From positions 1-60,362 of the forward strand of contig VXNO01000066.1 of NCBI GenBank assembly GCA_009840575.1: DNA of 60,362 nucleotides. The letters run 5' to 3'. The first letter of the stretch is position 1. Each line of letters starts with the position of its first letter. The notes beneath the pieces are model-generated. The model had not been told where the DNA came from. It saw only the letters and a program-made list of their open reading frames with translations, and searched no databases. Both the position numbers and the translations under genes were made by a program. Source of the DNA: Chloroflexota bacterium (GTDB lineage: Bacteria > Chloroflexota > Anaerolineae > Aggregatilineales > Phototrophicaceae). Shown in pieces: positions 50,382 through 59,615 of this stretch.

Positions 50382-51350
50382 GTGAAACCGACCGAAACCG
50401 ACCTTTCCCAGCCGCGCACGCTCGCCCAATACCTGCGCTTGTTCTTGACTGGCTTTGCCATGGGCGCGGCGGATATCGTGCCCGGTGTCAGCGGCGGCAC
50501 GATGGCATTCATCCTGGGCGTGTATGAAAGCCTCATCAATGCGATCAAGTCCTTCAATATACAGGCGCTGCGGCTGGCGCTCAGCCTGAAGCTCGCGCGG
50601 CTATTCGAACACATATCGCTGCGCTTTTTGCTGGCGCTGGGGCTGGGCTTGCTGACGGCGGTGCTGTTGCTATCCAGCTTCTTGAGCGCGACTTTGGATG
50701 ATGAAACTGGACGGGCGCTGCTCTTCGCTTTTTTCTTCGGGCTGGTGCTGGCTTCTATCCTGTCTATCGGCGTGAAAGTAAGCTGGGAAGCCTCATCCGC
50801 GCTGACATTCGCGCTGGGGGCGCTTGCCGCATTCATCATCGTGAATATCGTGCCCGCCCAAGCCGATCATTCTACGCCGATGCTATTTGTCAGCGGCATG
50901 ATCGCCATCACCGCTATGATACTGCCCGGCATCTCCGGCTCCTTTATGTTGTTGATCCTCGGGCAATACGATTATGTGCTGACCGCAGTCAGCGAGCGCG
51001 ACTTGCAGACAGTCATCACAGTCGGGCTGGGCGCGGTCGTTGGCATCATCGCTTTCTCGCGCGTGTTGAGCTACCTGCTGGCGCATTATTACAACTTGAC
51101 GGTCGCGCTGCTGGTCGGCTTTATGGCCGGCTCGCTATGGAAAATCTACCCGTGGAAAGAATGCCTGGAGAGCGACCTCGACCGTCATGGCGACTTCCGC
51201 TGCCTGGTAGAGGCGAATGTCGTGCCCAACCCCGCCGATGACAGTTTCGCGCTGGCTTTGCTCTTGATGCTGGCGGGCTTCCTGCTGGTGAATGCGCTGG
51301 ATCACATGCAGACGCGCGCCAATCCCTTTTTCCGCCTGTTTGCCAGGTGA
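50382..51350 (+). CDS. DUF368 family polyprenyl-phosphate translocase (PopT-like)
   Basis: A 322-residue membrane protein with about nine helices. The family signature FAMGAADIVPGVSGGTMAFILGVYE is near the N-terminus and a second related repeat, MILPGISGSFMLLILGQYDYVL, lies in the middle, an inverted-repeat architecture. DUF368 proteins (PopT) are known to recycle undecaprenyl phosphate across the membrane. GTG start with a strong ribosome-binding site. It matches the polymer-making genes nearby (rml operon, dgkA-like). Confidence 0.9.
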   Translation: MKPTETDLSQPRTLAQYLRLFLTGFAMGAADIVPGVSGGTMAFILGVYESLINAIKSFNIQALRLALSLKLARLFEHISLRFLLALGLGLLTAVLLLSSFLSATLDDETGRALLFAFFFGLVLASILSIGVKVSWEASSALTFALGALAAFIIVNIVPAQADHSTPMLFVSGMIAITAMILPGISGSFMLLILGQYDYVLTAVSERDLQTVITVGLGAVVGIIAFSRVLSYLLAHYYNLTVALLVGFMAGSLWKIYPWKECLESDLDRHGDFRCLVEANVVPNPADDSFALALLLMLAGFLLVNALDHMQTRANPFFRLFAR

Positions 51351-51401
51351 GCGCATTTGCTTGATAGGGATGTAGACCTTGCGGGCTTATGTTCTGATTT
51401 G

Positions 51402-51468
51402 TCCCTAGAACGAGGGTAGGGGAGTTTTCCAGCGAATAAGGCTGATTAAAAGTCCCTCCCTCACAAGG
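51402..51468. repeat. dispersed palindromic repeat, copy B (degenerate)
   Basis: Starts CCCTAGAACGAGGGTAGGGG and continues with AGTTTTCCAGCGA, matching the left arm and loop of copy A at 25361; the right arm is shortened to CCCTCCCTC. It lies between the convergent DUF368 and mrpG genes. The 205-base gap 51351-51554 otherwise holds two terminator-like hairpins. Confidence 0.75.
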
Positions 51469-51491
51469 AAAAAGCAAAATACGCTACTAGA

Positions 51492-51514
51492 GTCGCCGAA
51501 AGGCGGCTTTTTTT
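51492..51514 (+). terminator. intrinsic terminator downstream of the DUF368 gene
   Basis: GTCGCC (51492-51497), GAAA tetraloop, GGCGGC (51502-51507), then seven T (51508-51514). One G-T pair in a six-pair stem. Confidence 0.8.
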
Positions 51515-51517
51515 CGC

Positions 51518-51548
51518 AACTCGCAAAATGCGAGTTAGCCCTTTTTTT
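51518..51548 (+). terminator. second hairpin with T-run
   Basis: AACTCGCA (51518-51525) pairs with TGCGAGTT (51529-51536) around loop AAA; AGCCC then seven T (51542-51548) follow. The T-run is five bases from the stem, so it may be a back-up terminator. Confidence 0.55.
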
Positions 51549-51554
51549 GGGGCA

Positions 51555-51989
51555 TCATTCCGTATCTGTGGGGTCGCGCCGCTGCTGCGTGCGTTCCAGC
51601 GCTTCCATAATTTCATCCAGCTGCGACCGTGCCAGAACCGCCGTTACATCGACGCTGTAAGGCATGTCGGCTTCGGCAGCGCCCGCCGCGTGTTCCTCGT
51701 CCAGTTGCTGGGCGATCTCGCGGCGTCTATGCACAGCTGCGGCGATGGCGTGCGTGGCGACAGGGCTGGTCAGCAGCACGAATAGCCCCAGCACCAGCAG
51801 TCGCAAAGCGGTGGCCGGCACCAGCAGAGCCGCGCCAATCAGCAGCCCAAACAAGCCCAGGATAGCCACCTTGCCCGAGGCATGCAGGCGAGACAAGGTA
51901 TCGGGCATGCGGATTACCCCTATCACGCCGACAGCGCAGAAAAACACCCCAAAAACCAAAGCCGCCACGCCCAGCATTTCCAACAGCAC
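51555..51989 (-). CDS. mrpG: Mrp antiporter subunit G
   Basis: A 144-residue small membrane subunit of the Na+/H+ antiporter. The family stretch GVIGVIRMPDTLSRLHASGKVAILG is clear, with three hydrophobic helices and a charged 45-residue C-terminal tail that is longer than usual. A GTG start two bases after the mrpF stop is used; ATG 51977 is possible. Last gene of the mrp operon. Confidence 0.9.
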   Translation of the reverse strand: MLLEMLGVAALVFGVFFCAVGVIGVIRMPDTLSRLHASGKVAILGLFGLLIGAALLVPATALRLLVLGLFVLLTSPVATHAIAAAVHRRREIAQQLDEEHAAGAAEADMPYSVDVTAVLARSQLDEIMEALERTQQRRDPTDTE

Positions 51990-52271
51990 TTAGAAATACC
52001 TGCCTTCGGAGATATAGCGAGCGATTGTGATGGTGCCGACGAAGGCGAATGCCGCCAGCGCAATCGCCATTTCGACCACCACCGGCGTTTCTTCAATCAG
52101 CGCCAGCAGCACGATGATGCCCACCAGCAAGGTGGTGATGAGGTCGACCGCGCTCAGCCGATCCGGCAAGGATGGACCTACGACGACCCGATACGAAGCT
52201 GGTATCAGCAAGATGACCATCGCCAGCAAAATCAAACTGACGGCGCTTTGGGCGAATTCGCTTTCAATCAT
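51990..52271 (-). CDS. mrpF: Mrp antiporter subunit F
   Basis: A 93-residue membrane subunit with three helices. YRVVVGPSLPDRLSAVDLITTLLVG is the characteristic segment. The ATG at 52271 overlaps the mrpE stop by eight bases; the open frame to 52322 is a shadow. Confidence 0.92.
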   Translation of the reverse strand: MIESEFAQSAVSLILLAMVILLIPASYRVVVGPSLPDRLSAVDLITTLLVGIIVLLALIEETPVVVEMAIALAAFAFVGTITIARYISEGRYF

Positions 52272-52809
52272 ATCCCAATATCCCCAAGATTCGGCGCAAA
52301 CGAGTCTGTTGGTCGGCAGCAAGCGCTTGAGCGGCTTCTTCGATATTCAGGCTGTGCACGATCATAATAACCCCCGCCGGGCTTTCATCGAAGTCAACGA
52401 CTAGCTCGCCCGGCGTGATTGTGATGCCATGCGCGCTGATGGCGGAGATTAACTCGCTTTGCGTACTGTCCTGCGTGGCGACGCGTGACAAACCTGGCTT
52501 GATAGGCAGGCTGGGGCTGAGGATGATGCGCGCTACATCAATGCCCGCCAACAGCACCTCGCGCGCCATGTACAGGGTGTAGATGAGCAGATTGTAGAGC
52601 TGCCGTAGCGGGTTCTTCAGGCGAAATGAGTCGCCATGGAAGCTGGTCGCGCTGACCGCCGCGATGCCAAAGATATAGCCCAGCAGCAGATTGCCCGGCG
52701 TCGGTTGCGCAGTATAGATCGTCCAGCCCAGCGCCAGTGGCAGCGCCATGACCAGCCGCTTGCCGATGCCGCTTGGCTTCCCGCGATTTGCCGTATTTTC
52801 AGCCGCCAT
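52264..52809 (-). CDS. mrpE: Mrp antiporter subunit E
   Basis: A 181-residue subunit with two N-terminal membrane helices and a cytoplasmic domain. The pattern LPLALGWTIYTAQPTPGNLLLGYIFG, YTLYMAREVLLAGIDVARIIL and TPGELVVDFDE near the middle is typical of MnhE/MrpE. Its start overlaps the end of mrpD by 11 bases. Confidence 0.9.
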   Translation of the reverse strand: MAAENTANRGKPSGIGKRLVMALPLALGWTIYTAQPTPGNLLLGYIFGIAAVSATSFHGDSFRLKNPLRQLYNLLIYTLYMAREVLLAGIDVARIILSPSLPIKPGLSRVATQDSTQSELISAISAHGITITPGELVVDFDESPAGVIMIVHSLNIEEAAQALAADQQTRLRRILGILGYD

Positions 52810-54307
52810 TGCCTAAGCCTACCCCCGCAATATAAATCTGTGGATCCAGCATCTGACGCACTGTTTCGCCGGCCAGTTGCAGCAGTGGCTCGGCGAAGAC
52901 TGTGCCCAGCAGCAAGCAGATCGTGATGAGCAAAAATGGCGCAATAATGCTATCGCCGGTCGGCTTGGTTTCGGCGGTGCTCGGCAGCGGCGCTTGCTGG
53001 AAGATCTGCTGCCAGGCGCGGATCATATACATCAGTGTCAAAATGCCCGCCGCCACGACGATGATCAGGTTCACCCAATCGCCATTGTCCACGCCCCCTC
53101 GGATGAGCGCCAGCTTGCTGATGAAGCCGTTCAGAGGCGGCACGCCCGCCAGCGACAAACCGCCCAGCAGCACCAGCCAGCCTAGCAGCGGCGGCAGCCT
53201 CTTGCCCAGCCCATGCACATACGCGAAGTCGGCAGTCTTGATTTTGGTGTAGCTGGCTACGACGCCCATCAGCATCAGCAGCGCTGACTTAATGAAGGCA
53301 TGGTTAAAAGCGTAGACGAGCGCGCCAACCAGCGCCACCGTCCCGCCCCAGCCGATGCCCACCAGGATGAAGCCGATCTGCGCGAATGTCGAGTAAGCCA
53401 GCATCCGTTTGGCATTGTAGGTGCGCAGCGCGCCCAGGCTGCCGAAGACGATGCCGATGACGCCCAGCACGCTCAGCAGCCGCTCTAGCGAATCGGCTTC
53501 TTCTCCAACGAAGAGCAGCGTCACCAGGCGGAAGATGCCATAGACGCCGACCTTGACCACGATGGACGAGAGCATGGCGCTGAGCGGTGTCGGCGCGGTG
53601 GTATGGAAGTCGGGCTGCCAAAAGTGAAAGGGGAAGACGGCGCTCTTCAGCAAGAAGGCGCAGAGCAGCATCAACGCGGCGGCTGGCGCAAGGAATGGAC
53701 GCTCGCCGCTTTGCAGGGTCTGGGCGATATCCGCCATGTTCAAGGTGCCAAAAGTAGCGTACATCGCCGCGATGCCCAGCAGCAGGAAGAGCGTGCCCAT
53801 GGAGCTGATGAGGATGTATTTGAGCGCCGCTTCCAGTCCAAATTGATCATCGGAGATCGCCGTCAGCGATACCGAAGCCAAGACCATCAGCTCCATAGAG
53901 ACGAAGAGTGTGAACAAATCGCCCGTCAGCATCGCGCCGACCAAGCCGACTTCCATCAGCAGGAAAAGCGGCAGAAAGGCGGGGTAGGTCATGCACTTGT
54001 CGTTGCAATGATAGGTATACAGCAAGCCCGCCACCATGATGGTCGTTACCATGAAGGCGAAGAGCGCGCCAAAAGCATCCGCCACCAGCACGATGCCATA
54101 GGGCGGCTGCCACCCGCCCAGGGCGTAGGTTTGCACGCCGTATTCATGCACCTGCGCCAGTAACCCTGCCGAGAACAGCCAGGCGATCGCCCCGGTCGCC
54201 ACGCCGATGAGTCGCTGCCTGTGGTTGGAGCGCGCCGCGAGCAGCGCCAAAATCGCCCCGATTAGCGGTGTCGCCAGCGCGCCCAGCAGCAGCGCGTTCC
54301 CCGTCAT
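52799..54307 (-). CDS. mrpD: Mrp antiporter subunit D
   Basis: A 502-residue proton-translocating subunit homologous to NuoM/NuoN. Fourteen hydrophobic segments; the key Glu in FLLMEVGLVGA (helix 5), the Lys in LKSAVFPFHFWQPDFHTTAPTP (helix 7-8 region) and NAFIKSALLML are conserved. The enzyme complex exports Na+ in exchange for H+. Confidence 0.93.
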   Translation of the reverse strand: MTGNALLLGALATPLIGAILALLAARSNHRQRLIGVATGAIAWLFSAGLLAQVHEYGVQTYALGGWQPPYGIVLVADAFGALFAFMVTTIMVAGLLYTYHCNDKCMTYPAFLPLFLLMEVGLVGAMLTGDLFTLFVSMELMVLASVSLTAISDDQFGLEAALKYILISSMGTLFLLLGIAAMYATFGTLNMADIAQTLQSGERPFLAPAAALMLLCAFLLKSAVFPFHFWQPDFHTTAPTPLSAMLSSIVVKVGVYGIFRLVTLLFVGEEADSLERLLSVLGVIGIVFGSLGALRTYNAKRMLAYSTFAQIGFILVGIGWGGTVALVGALVYAFNHAFIKSALLMLMGVVASYTKIKTADFAYVHGLGKRLPPLLGWLVLLGGLSLAGVPPLNGFISKLALIRGGVDNGDWVNLIIVVAAGILTLMYMIRAWQQIFQQAPLPSTAETKPTGDSIIAPFLLITICLLLGTVFAEPLLQLAGETVRQMLDPQIYIAGVGLGNGG

Positions 54308-54330
54308 AAGCTGTCGCCGCCCGCCTCAAC

Positions 54331-54675
54331 CTAATGCTTCAAATTGGTAACATCGTTGGAATCGACTGTGTCATACCGTTTTGATATGATATTGACGATG
54401 CCCAAGACCAGCGAAAAACTGCCGAAGCTGACGACAATGGCGGTCAATATCAAGGCTTGCACGAGCGGGTCGCTGGTGGCGCGCCCAGCCAGCACATTGC
54501 TGAGATAAGGCGGGGCTTCGCCTTCAAAAGCGCCCGCCGCCACAAAGAACAGGTTGATGGCAGAGAACAAAATGGCAAAGCCGATTGCCGCTTTAATCAA
54601 GTCGCGGCGCAGCAACTGAAACACGCCGATGCCAAATAAAATGCCGATAGCCAGCGCAAACATAAACTCAGTCAT
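54331..54675 (-). CDS. mrpC: Mrp antiporter subunit C
   Basis: A 114-residue NuoK-like subunit with three helices: FALAIGILFGIGVFQLLRRDLIKAAIGFAILFSAINLFFV followed by DPLVQALILTAIVVSFGSFSLVLG, where the conserved Pro-Leu-x-Gln-Ala-Leu is the family hallmark. The ATG at 54675 is used; the open frame to 54753 overlaps mrpA and is not real. Confidence 0.92.
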   Translation of the reverse strand: MTEFMFALAIGILFGIGVFQLLRRDLIKAAIGFAILFSAINLFFVAAGAFEGEAPPYLSNVLAGRATSDPLVQALILTAIVVSFGSFSLVLGIVNIISKRYDTVDSNDVTNLKH

Positions 54676-54688
54676 GCCAGTCCGCCTC

Positions 54689-57598
54689 TCATGATTTGCC
54701 GCCCACAGCGGATAACCCTTCGTCCACCGTCGCGCGACTCTGTGGATAGGCAATCGCTTCGATGATGAGCCCCAAGCCGCCCATCACCGTGACGGCAATG
54801 GCGATTTCAAAGATCAGCGATGAGGTGATATGCAATCCAAAAGCGCTGACCAGGTCATAAATCCCCAGCGCCTTGTCAAATTGTACATGCCCCGTGAAGC
54901 CCTTGCCGAGCAATATGGGGAAGAGCGCGTTGACGATGCCGATGACCAAGCCCAGCCGCACAAAATGCGCCGGGCGGAACCAAGGCAGTTGCCGCCGCGC
55001 TTCGTCATAACCCAGCACCACATACCACAGCGAAACCGCCAAGCCGATGGTAACGCCCGCCGTGAAGCCATCGCCGGGACCAGCGCCGCCGTACAGTATC
55101 TGAGCGATGCCGATTAATATGGCGACAGGCAACACAAAATTCGTAACCAGCCGCGTGAAGGGCGTCGACAAGCTGGTGGCATCCTGGATCGCTTCGCCCG
55201 CCTGCGCAGCCTGTTCGGGTGAGTCGCCCGGCGCTTTCTTGACCGAGCTGCCATCGGCTCGTCCGCTTGCCAGCAGGGTCAGCACGCCCAGCGCCGCCGT
55301 CGTGAATACCGCTATCTCCAGCAAGGTATCCGTGCCGCGGAAGTCAGCCACGATCGCACCGACCGCGTCTTCGCTGTTGACGAGGCTGGTATTTTCCAGA
55401 TGCCACTGGGCGATGCTGCGCCGCTCCGGGCGGTTTTGCAGCGCAATCAGCGAGAAGACAAATACCGCCAAGCCAATCACGATGGAAATACCCAAGTCGC
55501 GCAGCAAGCCAACATGGTTATCGTGACGGCCATCCCACAAATTGCGGATGACTTTTAGCCGAGCGCCCGGGCGGATCTGCCCCAGCATGATGATGACCAG
55601 CACAGTCGCCATCGTCTCGACCAGCAACTGCACCAAGGCGACATCGGGCGCGTGGTTGATTAAAAAGATGACGCCGATGGCATAGCCAATCACACCATAG
55701 GCGATTGCTGCCTTGACATGCTCGCGCAGCACGACCGTCAGCGCCGCCGCCGCAACCGCCAGCGCAAGCATGAATATCTTCGCCAGGTCGGTCGCGGTAA
55801 CGGACAAATCCTGCGGGAACAGGGTCTGCCCGGCGGTCATGGCCGGCAATATCCCCGAAGCGATCAACATCAGCGATACAGAACCGAGAATCCAGACCAG
55901 ATAATAGCGCACATAGCCGGACTGAAAGCTCAGCAAGGCGCTGCCCGCCCAATCAATATATCGAATGAGCTCATCAAAGACGGCATCGCCAGACACAGGC
56001 AAACTGATGCGCTGGATGAGCGGCTTGCGGACGCGGTAGAGCAACGCGCCAGCCACCAATACACCCATGCTCATCCAGAAGACTTCGTTGAAACCGGCGA
56101 AGAGCGGCAAAACAAATGACTTCGGCACAGCCAGCCGCAGCAGCGGGATGACCAGCGGCTCCAGCAAGAAGCCCATGACCAGTGAGCAAAATGCCAGCAG
56201 CGCCGGACCATAATAGATGGGGCTTGGCGGCAGGTGGATCTGCAATTCACTACGCCGCCGCCCCAAGAAGACATCCCCAATCAGCATATAGGCAGCCAAA
56301 GCCGTGAGCGCGGCGCTGGCCAAAGTCACCAGCATGACCAGCTCTGCCCAGGGAGAATAATGCAGCAGCGCGTCCAGCAAGGTTTCTTTGGCTACGAAGC
56401 CCATCAGGAAAGGCATACCCGCCATGGAAAGCGCGGAAATCACCGTGACCCAGAACAAGGCGGGCAGCTCTTTGCGCAAGCCGCCCAGGCGGCTGATTTG
56501 TCGGGTATGCGCGACGTGGTCAATTGTGCCAGCGACCATGAAGAGCGCTGATTTGTAGAGCGCGTGGGCGATAATGCCGACCAGCGCCGCCTTTAGCCCC
56601 GCTTGCCCCGGCAAGCCCAGCAGCGCCATGATCGCGCCCAGTTTGCTCACAGTCGCATAAGCCAGCAAGCCCTTGAGGTCAGTTTGCCTGATGGCGAAAA
56701 CTGCCCCGACCAGCATGGTCAGCAAACCGATTGACAGCAAGGCGTTCGTCCAGAGTTCGTTTTTGTACATGGCTGGCGAAAGCCGCGCCACCAGGTAGAT
56801 GCCCGCCTTGACCATAGTGGCGCTGTGCAGGTAGGCGCTGGCTGGCGTTGGCGCGCTCATCGCCCCCGGCAGCCAAAAATGGAAAGGGAATTGCGCGCTT
56901 TTTGTGAAGCAGCCTAACAAAATCAGGAAGGAAAATAAGGGGAACCAGACGTGCTCGTGCAGGCTCTCCAGCCCCAGCACGACATCCAGCTCGGCGACAA
57001 ATCCTCCTGTGCCAGGGGCGATGAGTTGCCCGGCGGCAGCGCCCAGCATCACCAGCCCGATGATCAGCGCCAGCGCCCCGCCACTGGTAACAAAAAGCGC
57101 CTTGAATGCCCCCGCGCGCGCGGATTTTTCTTTTGCGCCTTTGAAGCCGATGAGCAAAAACGAGGTCACGCTGGTCAGCTCCCAGGCGATGAAGAGCATC
57201 AGCAGGTTGCCCGATAGCACCAGCGCCAGCATCGCGCCGGCGAAGCCAGCCAGCCAGACCATGAAGCGGTTGTATTCGGCAGCATCATCAAAATAGTAAC
57301 CGGCGAAAAAGAAGATTAGCGCGCCGATGCCGGTGATGATTAACCCGAAGAGCAGCGACAAGCCGTCCAGGTAAAAGGACAAGCTAATGCCCAGCGCCGG
57401 CATCCACTCCAGGCTTTGGATGACCGCCCCCTCAGCTTGCACCAGCGGGAAGCTGCTGACCAGCCAAGCGAACAGCCCCGCCATCAGCGCGCTGCTCAGC
57501 AAGGTCTGCGCAGTTTTGCTCAGCTGCGCGCGGGTCTGCGGCAATGTCAGCAGCAATGCCAGGCAAAATGGCGCTGCGGCGATGAAGGCTAAGGGCAT
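54689..57598 (-). CDS. mrpA: Mrp antiporter subunit A with fused B domain
   Basis: A 969-residue fused subunit. The N-terminal two thirds are NuoL-like with helices carrying the Glu in LFIAWELTSVTSFLLIG, and the His/Lys in SAQFPFHFWLPGAMSAPTPASAYLHSATMVKAG. The MnhA-specific middle (DUF4040-like) follows, and the last 140 residues form an MrpB domain (IGIAQILYGGAGPGDGFTAGVTIG and GLGLIIEAIAYP). The operon thus covers Mrp A to G in six genes. A strong promoter lies 45-73 bases upstream. Confidence 0.94.
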   Translation of the reverse strand: MPLAFIAAAPFCLALLLTLPQTRAQLSKTAQTLLSSALMAGLFAWLVSSFPLVQAEGAVIQSLEWMPALGISLSFYLDGLSLLFGLIITGIGALIFFFAGYYFDDAAEYNRFMVWLAGFAGAMLALVLSGNLLMLFIAWELTSVTSFLLIGFKGAKEKSARAGAFKALFVTSGGALALIIGLVMLGAAAGQLIAPGTGGFVAELDVVLGLESLHEHVWFPLFSFLILLGCFTKSAQFPFHFWLPGAMSAPTPASAYLHSATMVKAGIYLVARLSPAMYKNELWTNALLSIGLLTMLVGAVFAIRQTDLKGLLAYATVSKLGAIMALLGLPGQAGLKAALVGIIAHALYKSALFMVAGTIDHVAHTRQISRLGGLRKELPALFWVTVISALSMAGMPFLMGFVAKETLLDALLHYSPWAELVMLVTLASAALTALAAYMLIGDVFLGRRRSELQIHLPPSPIYYGPALLAFCSLVMGFLLEPLVIPLLRLAVPKSFVLPLFAGFNEVFWMSMGVLVAGALLYRVRKPLIQRISLPVSGDAVFDELIRYIDWAGSALLSFQSGYVRYYLVWILGSVSLMLIASGILPAMTAGQTLFPQDLSVTATDLAKIFMLALAVAAAALTVVLREHVKAAIAYGVIGYAIGVIFLINHAPDVALVQLLVETMATVLVIIMLGQIRPGARLKVIRNLWDGRHDNHVGLLRDLGISIVIGLAVFVFSLIALQNRPERRSIAQWHLENTSLVNSEDAVGAIVADFRGTDTLLEIAVFTTAALGVLTLLASGRADGSSVKKAPGDSPEQAAQAGEAIQDATSLSTPFTRLVTNFVLPVAILIGIAQILYGGAGPGDGFTAGVTIGLAVSLWYVVLGYDEARRQLPWFRPAHFVRLGLVIGIVNALFPILLGKGFTGHVQFDKALGIYDLVSAFGLHITSSLIFEIAIAVTVMGGLGLIIEAIAYPQSRATVDEGLSAVGGKS

Positions 57599-57642
57599 AG
57601 CAGGTTGAGTCTGCCTATCTTTGTTCCAAGGCGGGGCGCGCG

Positions 57643-57671
57643 CGTATAACTTCTGTGGAGAGGCTTGTCAA
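57643..57671 (-). promoter_or_regulatory. promoter of the mrp operon
   Basis: Minus-strand TTGACA (57671-57666), a 17-base spacer, TATACG (57648-57643), 45 bases before the mrpA ATG. The -35 is perfect. The mrp operon is thus separate from etfBA, which runs in the same direction upstream. Confidence 0.6.
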
Positions 57672-57764
57672 AACCTAATCCTGGCCTGCGCATTTCACTA
57701 TGGCGGAATGCGCCAAATACTAGATTAGCGAATCTGTCAGAACTTGACAACAACTGAACCGTCA

Positions 57765-58799
57765 TCAACCAAGCCGCCGCCGCAATGCCGCTGTCAAAGC
57801 CGGCACGACTTCGTACAAATCGCCGACGATGCCATAGCGCGCCAGCTTGAATATGGGCGCTTGGGTATCTTTATTGATAGCCACGATGATCTTGCTGTTG
57901 CGCATGCCCGCCTGATGCTGGATCGCGCCGCTAATCCCGCAGGCGATATACAGGTCGGGGCTGACCACCTTGCCTGTCTGCCCGACTTGATGCGCATAGG
58001 GGATGTAACCCGCATCCACCGCCGCGCGACTCGCTCCTAGCGCCGCCCCCAACGTCTCCGCCAGTGGCGTCAAGGTATTGGCGAAGCCGTCTTTGGCTTT
58101 CCAGATCGCCGCTGCTTCGCCTTTCAGTCCGTCCGGGGCGCTGCGCGGGTTGTTCGCCATGCCACGCCCGCCGCTGACGATGATGGCTGCGTCCGTCAGG
58201 TTGACCGTGCCGCTTTCCAGCGCGAAGCCTTCGACCAGGCTGCTAATCGCCGCGGGCGCATCCACCGTCGACACTGGCTGGATCATTGGCGCTATGCCCT
58301 CTACGGCGGCTGCGGACGGGAAGGCGCGGGCGCGCAGCGTCGCAAAGGTCGTCTGCGTGCTCGCTCGCATCTCCATCAGCACCTTGCCGGCGTAGGCGGG
58401 ACGAGCGCCGATGATGTTCTCGCCATCCAGCCGCAGCGCGATAACATCCGAAATCAGTCCATTGCCGGTATCCCCGGCGGCGCAAGCCAACAATTCTCGT
58501 CCGAGGTTGCTGGCGATGGCCAGCACAGCTTTGGGTTTGCGCTCGGCGACTAGCTGGCTTAGCAGGGCGGCATAGGTCTCCGGGCGATACTCTTTTAAAC
58601 TGGCATCGCTGCAAATGAATGCCCCGCGCGCGCCATAGCCGGCAGCTTCCGCGGCGATTGCCTGGGCATTTTCGCCAAATACGATCGCGGTTACCGCGCA
58701 ACCCAGCTCGGATGCCAGCGCATTGGCAGCCCCCAGCGCTTCCCAACTGCTCGGCAAGGCGCGCCCGGCGAAGCTCTCGATCCAGACAAAGACGGTCAC
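57765..58799 (-). CDS. etfA: electron transfer flavoprotein alpha subunit
   Basis: A 344-residue FixB/EtfA protein. The C-terminal FAD-binding block has GGRGMANNPRSAPDG, GASRAAVDAGYIPYAHQVGQTGKVVSPDLYIACGISGAIQHQAGM and IVAINKDTQAPIFKLARYGIVGDLYEVVPAL, all diagnostic. Passes electrons from acyl-CoA or other dehydrogenases to quinone. A GTG start overlaps the etfB stop (GTGA). Confidence 0.95.
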   Translation of the reverse strand: MTVFVWIESFAGRALPSSWEALGAANALASELGCAVTAIVFGENAQAIAAEAAGYGARGAFICSDASLKEYRPETYAALLSQLVAERKPKAVLAIASNLGRELLACAAGDTGNGLISDVIALRLDGENIIGARPAYAGKVLMEMRASTQTTFATLRARAFPSAAAVEGIAPMIQPVSTVDAPAAISSLVEGFALESGTVNLTDAAIIVSGGRGMANNPRSAPDGLKGEAAAIWKAKDGFANTLTPLAETLGAALGASRAAVDAGYIPYAHQVGQTGKVVSPDLYIACGISGAIQHQAGMRNSKIIVAINKDTQAPIFKLARYGIVGDLYEVVPALTAALRRRLG

Positions 58800-59578
58800 A
58801 ATACTTTCTCCTCAAACAAGCGCGTAGCCAATGTTTCGACTTTGTCGTCCACCCCTTCGCCGGCGATGATTTCATTGCTGACGGCGCGCGGCGGCGGGTT
58901 GAAATAACGCAGGACAGACGTCGCGGACGCTGGCAGCTCGACCCCCAGATCCGCCGCTGTCCAGACGGGTATTCTGGCTTTGGCGGCTTTGCGGATGCCT
59001 AGAAAGTTGGGATAACGCGGCTCGTTAATGCCTTTCAGCACGGAGATGACAGCAGGCAAAGGCGCGCTGACGAGCTGCTTGCCTTGTTCGAAAGTCCTCT
59101 CGACCTTGATCCTGCCCGCCGCGGTATCCAGGTCGACTATCGCCGAGACGAAGCTGAGCAGTGTCCAGCCCATGCGCCGCGCCAACTGCATGCTGTGCTG
59201 GTCGGTGGCGACATCAATGCTTTCTTTGCCAAAGATGACCAGGTCGACATCGCCCAGTTTTTGTATTGCGCCGGCCGCCAGCGCCGACCACACCAGGCTG
59301 TCGTGGCTGTCCGCGCCAACTTCTTCCACGCGGATGGCGGCGTTGATGCCCATAGCCAGGCTGTGCTTCAAGGCGTCGTTGTGCAAGTCCGCGCCAATCG
59401 CGATGACCGTCGACTTGCCGCCGCCGCTCTTTGCAATCGCGATCGTCTCTTCCAGCGAGTATTCGTCCCAGGGATTGACCACAGTGGCGACATCGCCCCA
59501 GCTAACTGCGCCGCCCGCATCCACCCAGACTTTGGCGGCTGTATCGGGCGTGCTGCGCGTAAAGGTAACTACATGCAC
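58796..59578 (-). CDS. etfB: electron transfer flavoprotein beta subunit
   Basis: A 260-residue FixA/EtfB protein. The start HVVTFTRSTPDTAAKVWVDAGG, NPWDEYSLEETIAIA and the AMP/FAD-binding VIFGKESIDVATDQHSMQLARRMGW are typical. The GTG at 59578 is chosen because GGAGG lies nine bases upstream and it gives the normal beta-subunit start; the open frame to 59605 is longer. Typical C-terminus GDDKVETLATRLFEEKVL-like (GVDDKVETLATRLFEE). Confidence 0.94.
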   Translation of the reverse strand: MHVVTFTRSTPDTAAKVWVDAGGAVSWGDVATVVNPWDEYSLEETIAIAKSGGGKSTVIAIGADLHNDALKHSLAMGINAAIRVEEVGADSHDSLVWSALAAGAIQKLGDVDLVIFGKESIDVATDQHSMQLARRMGWTLLSFVSAIVDLDTAAGRIKVERTFEQGKQLVSAPLPAVISVLKGINEPRYPNFLGIRKAAKARIPVWTAADLGVELPASATSVLRYFNPPPRAVSNEIIAGEGVDDKVETLATRLFEEKVL

Positions 59579-59615
59579 TTGGCTTGACCTCCTCCTATTC
59601 GCCATCGCGGTGATT

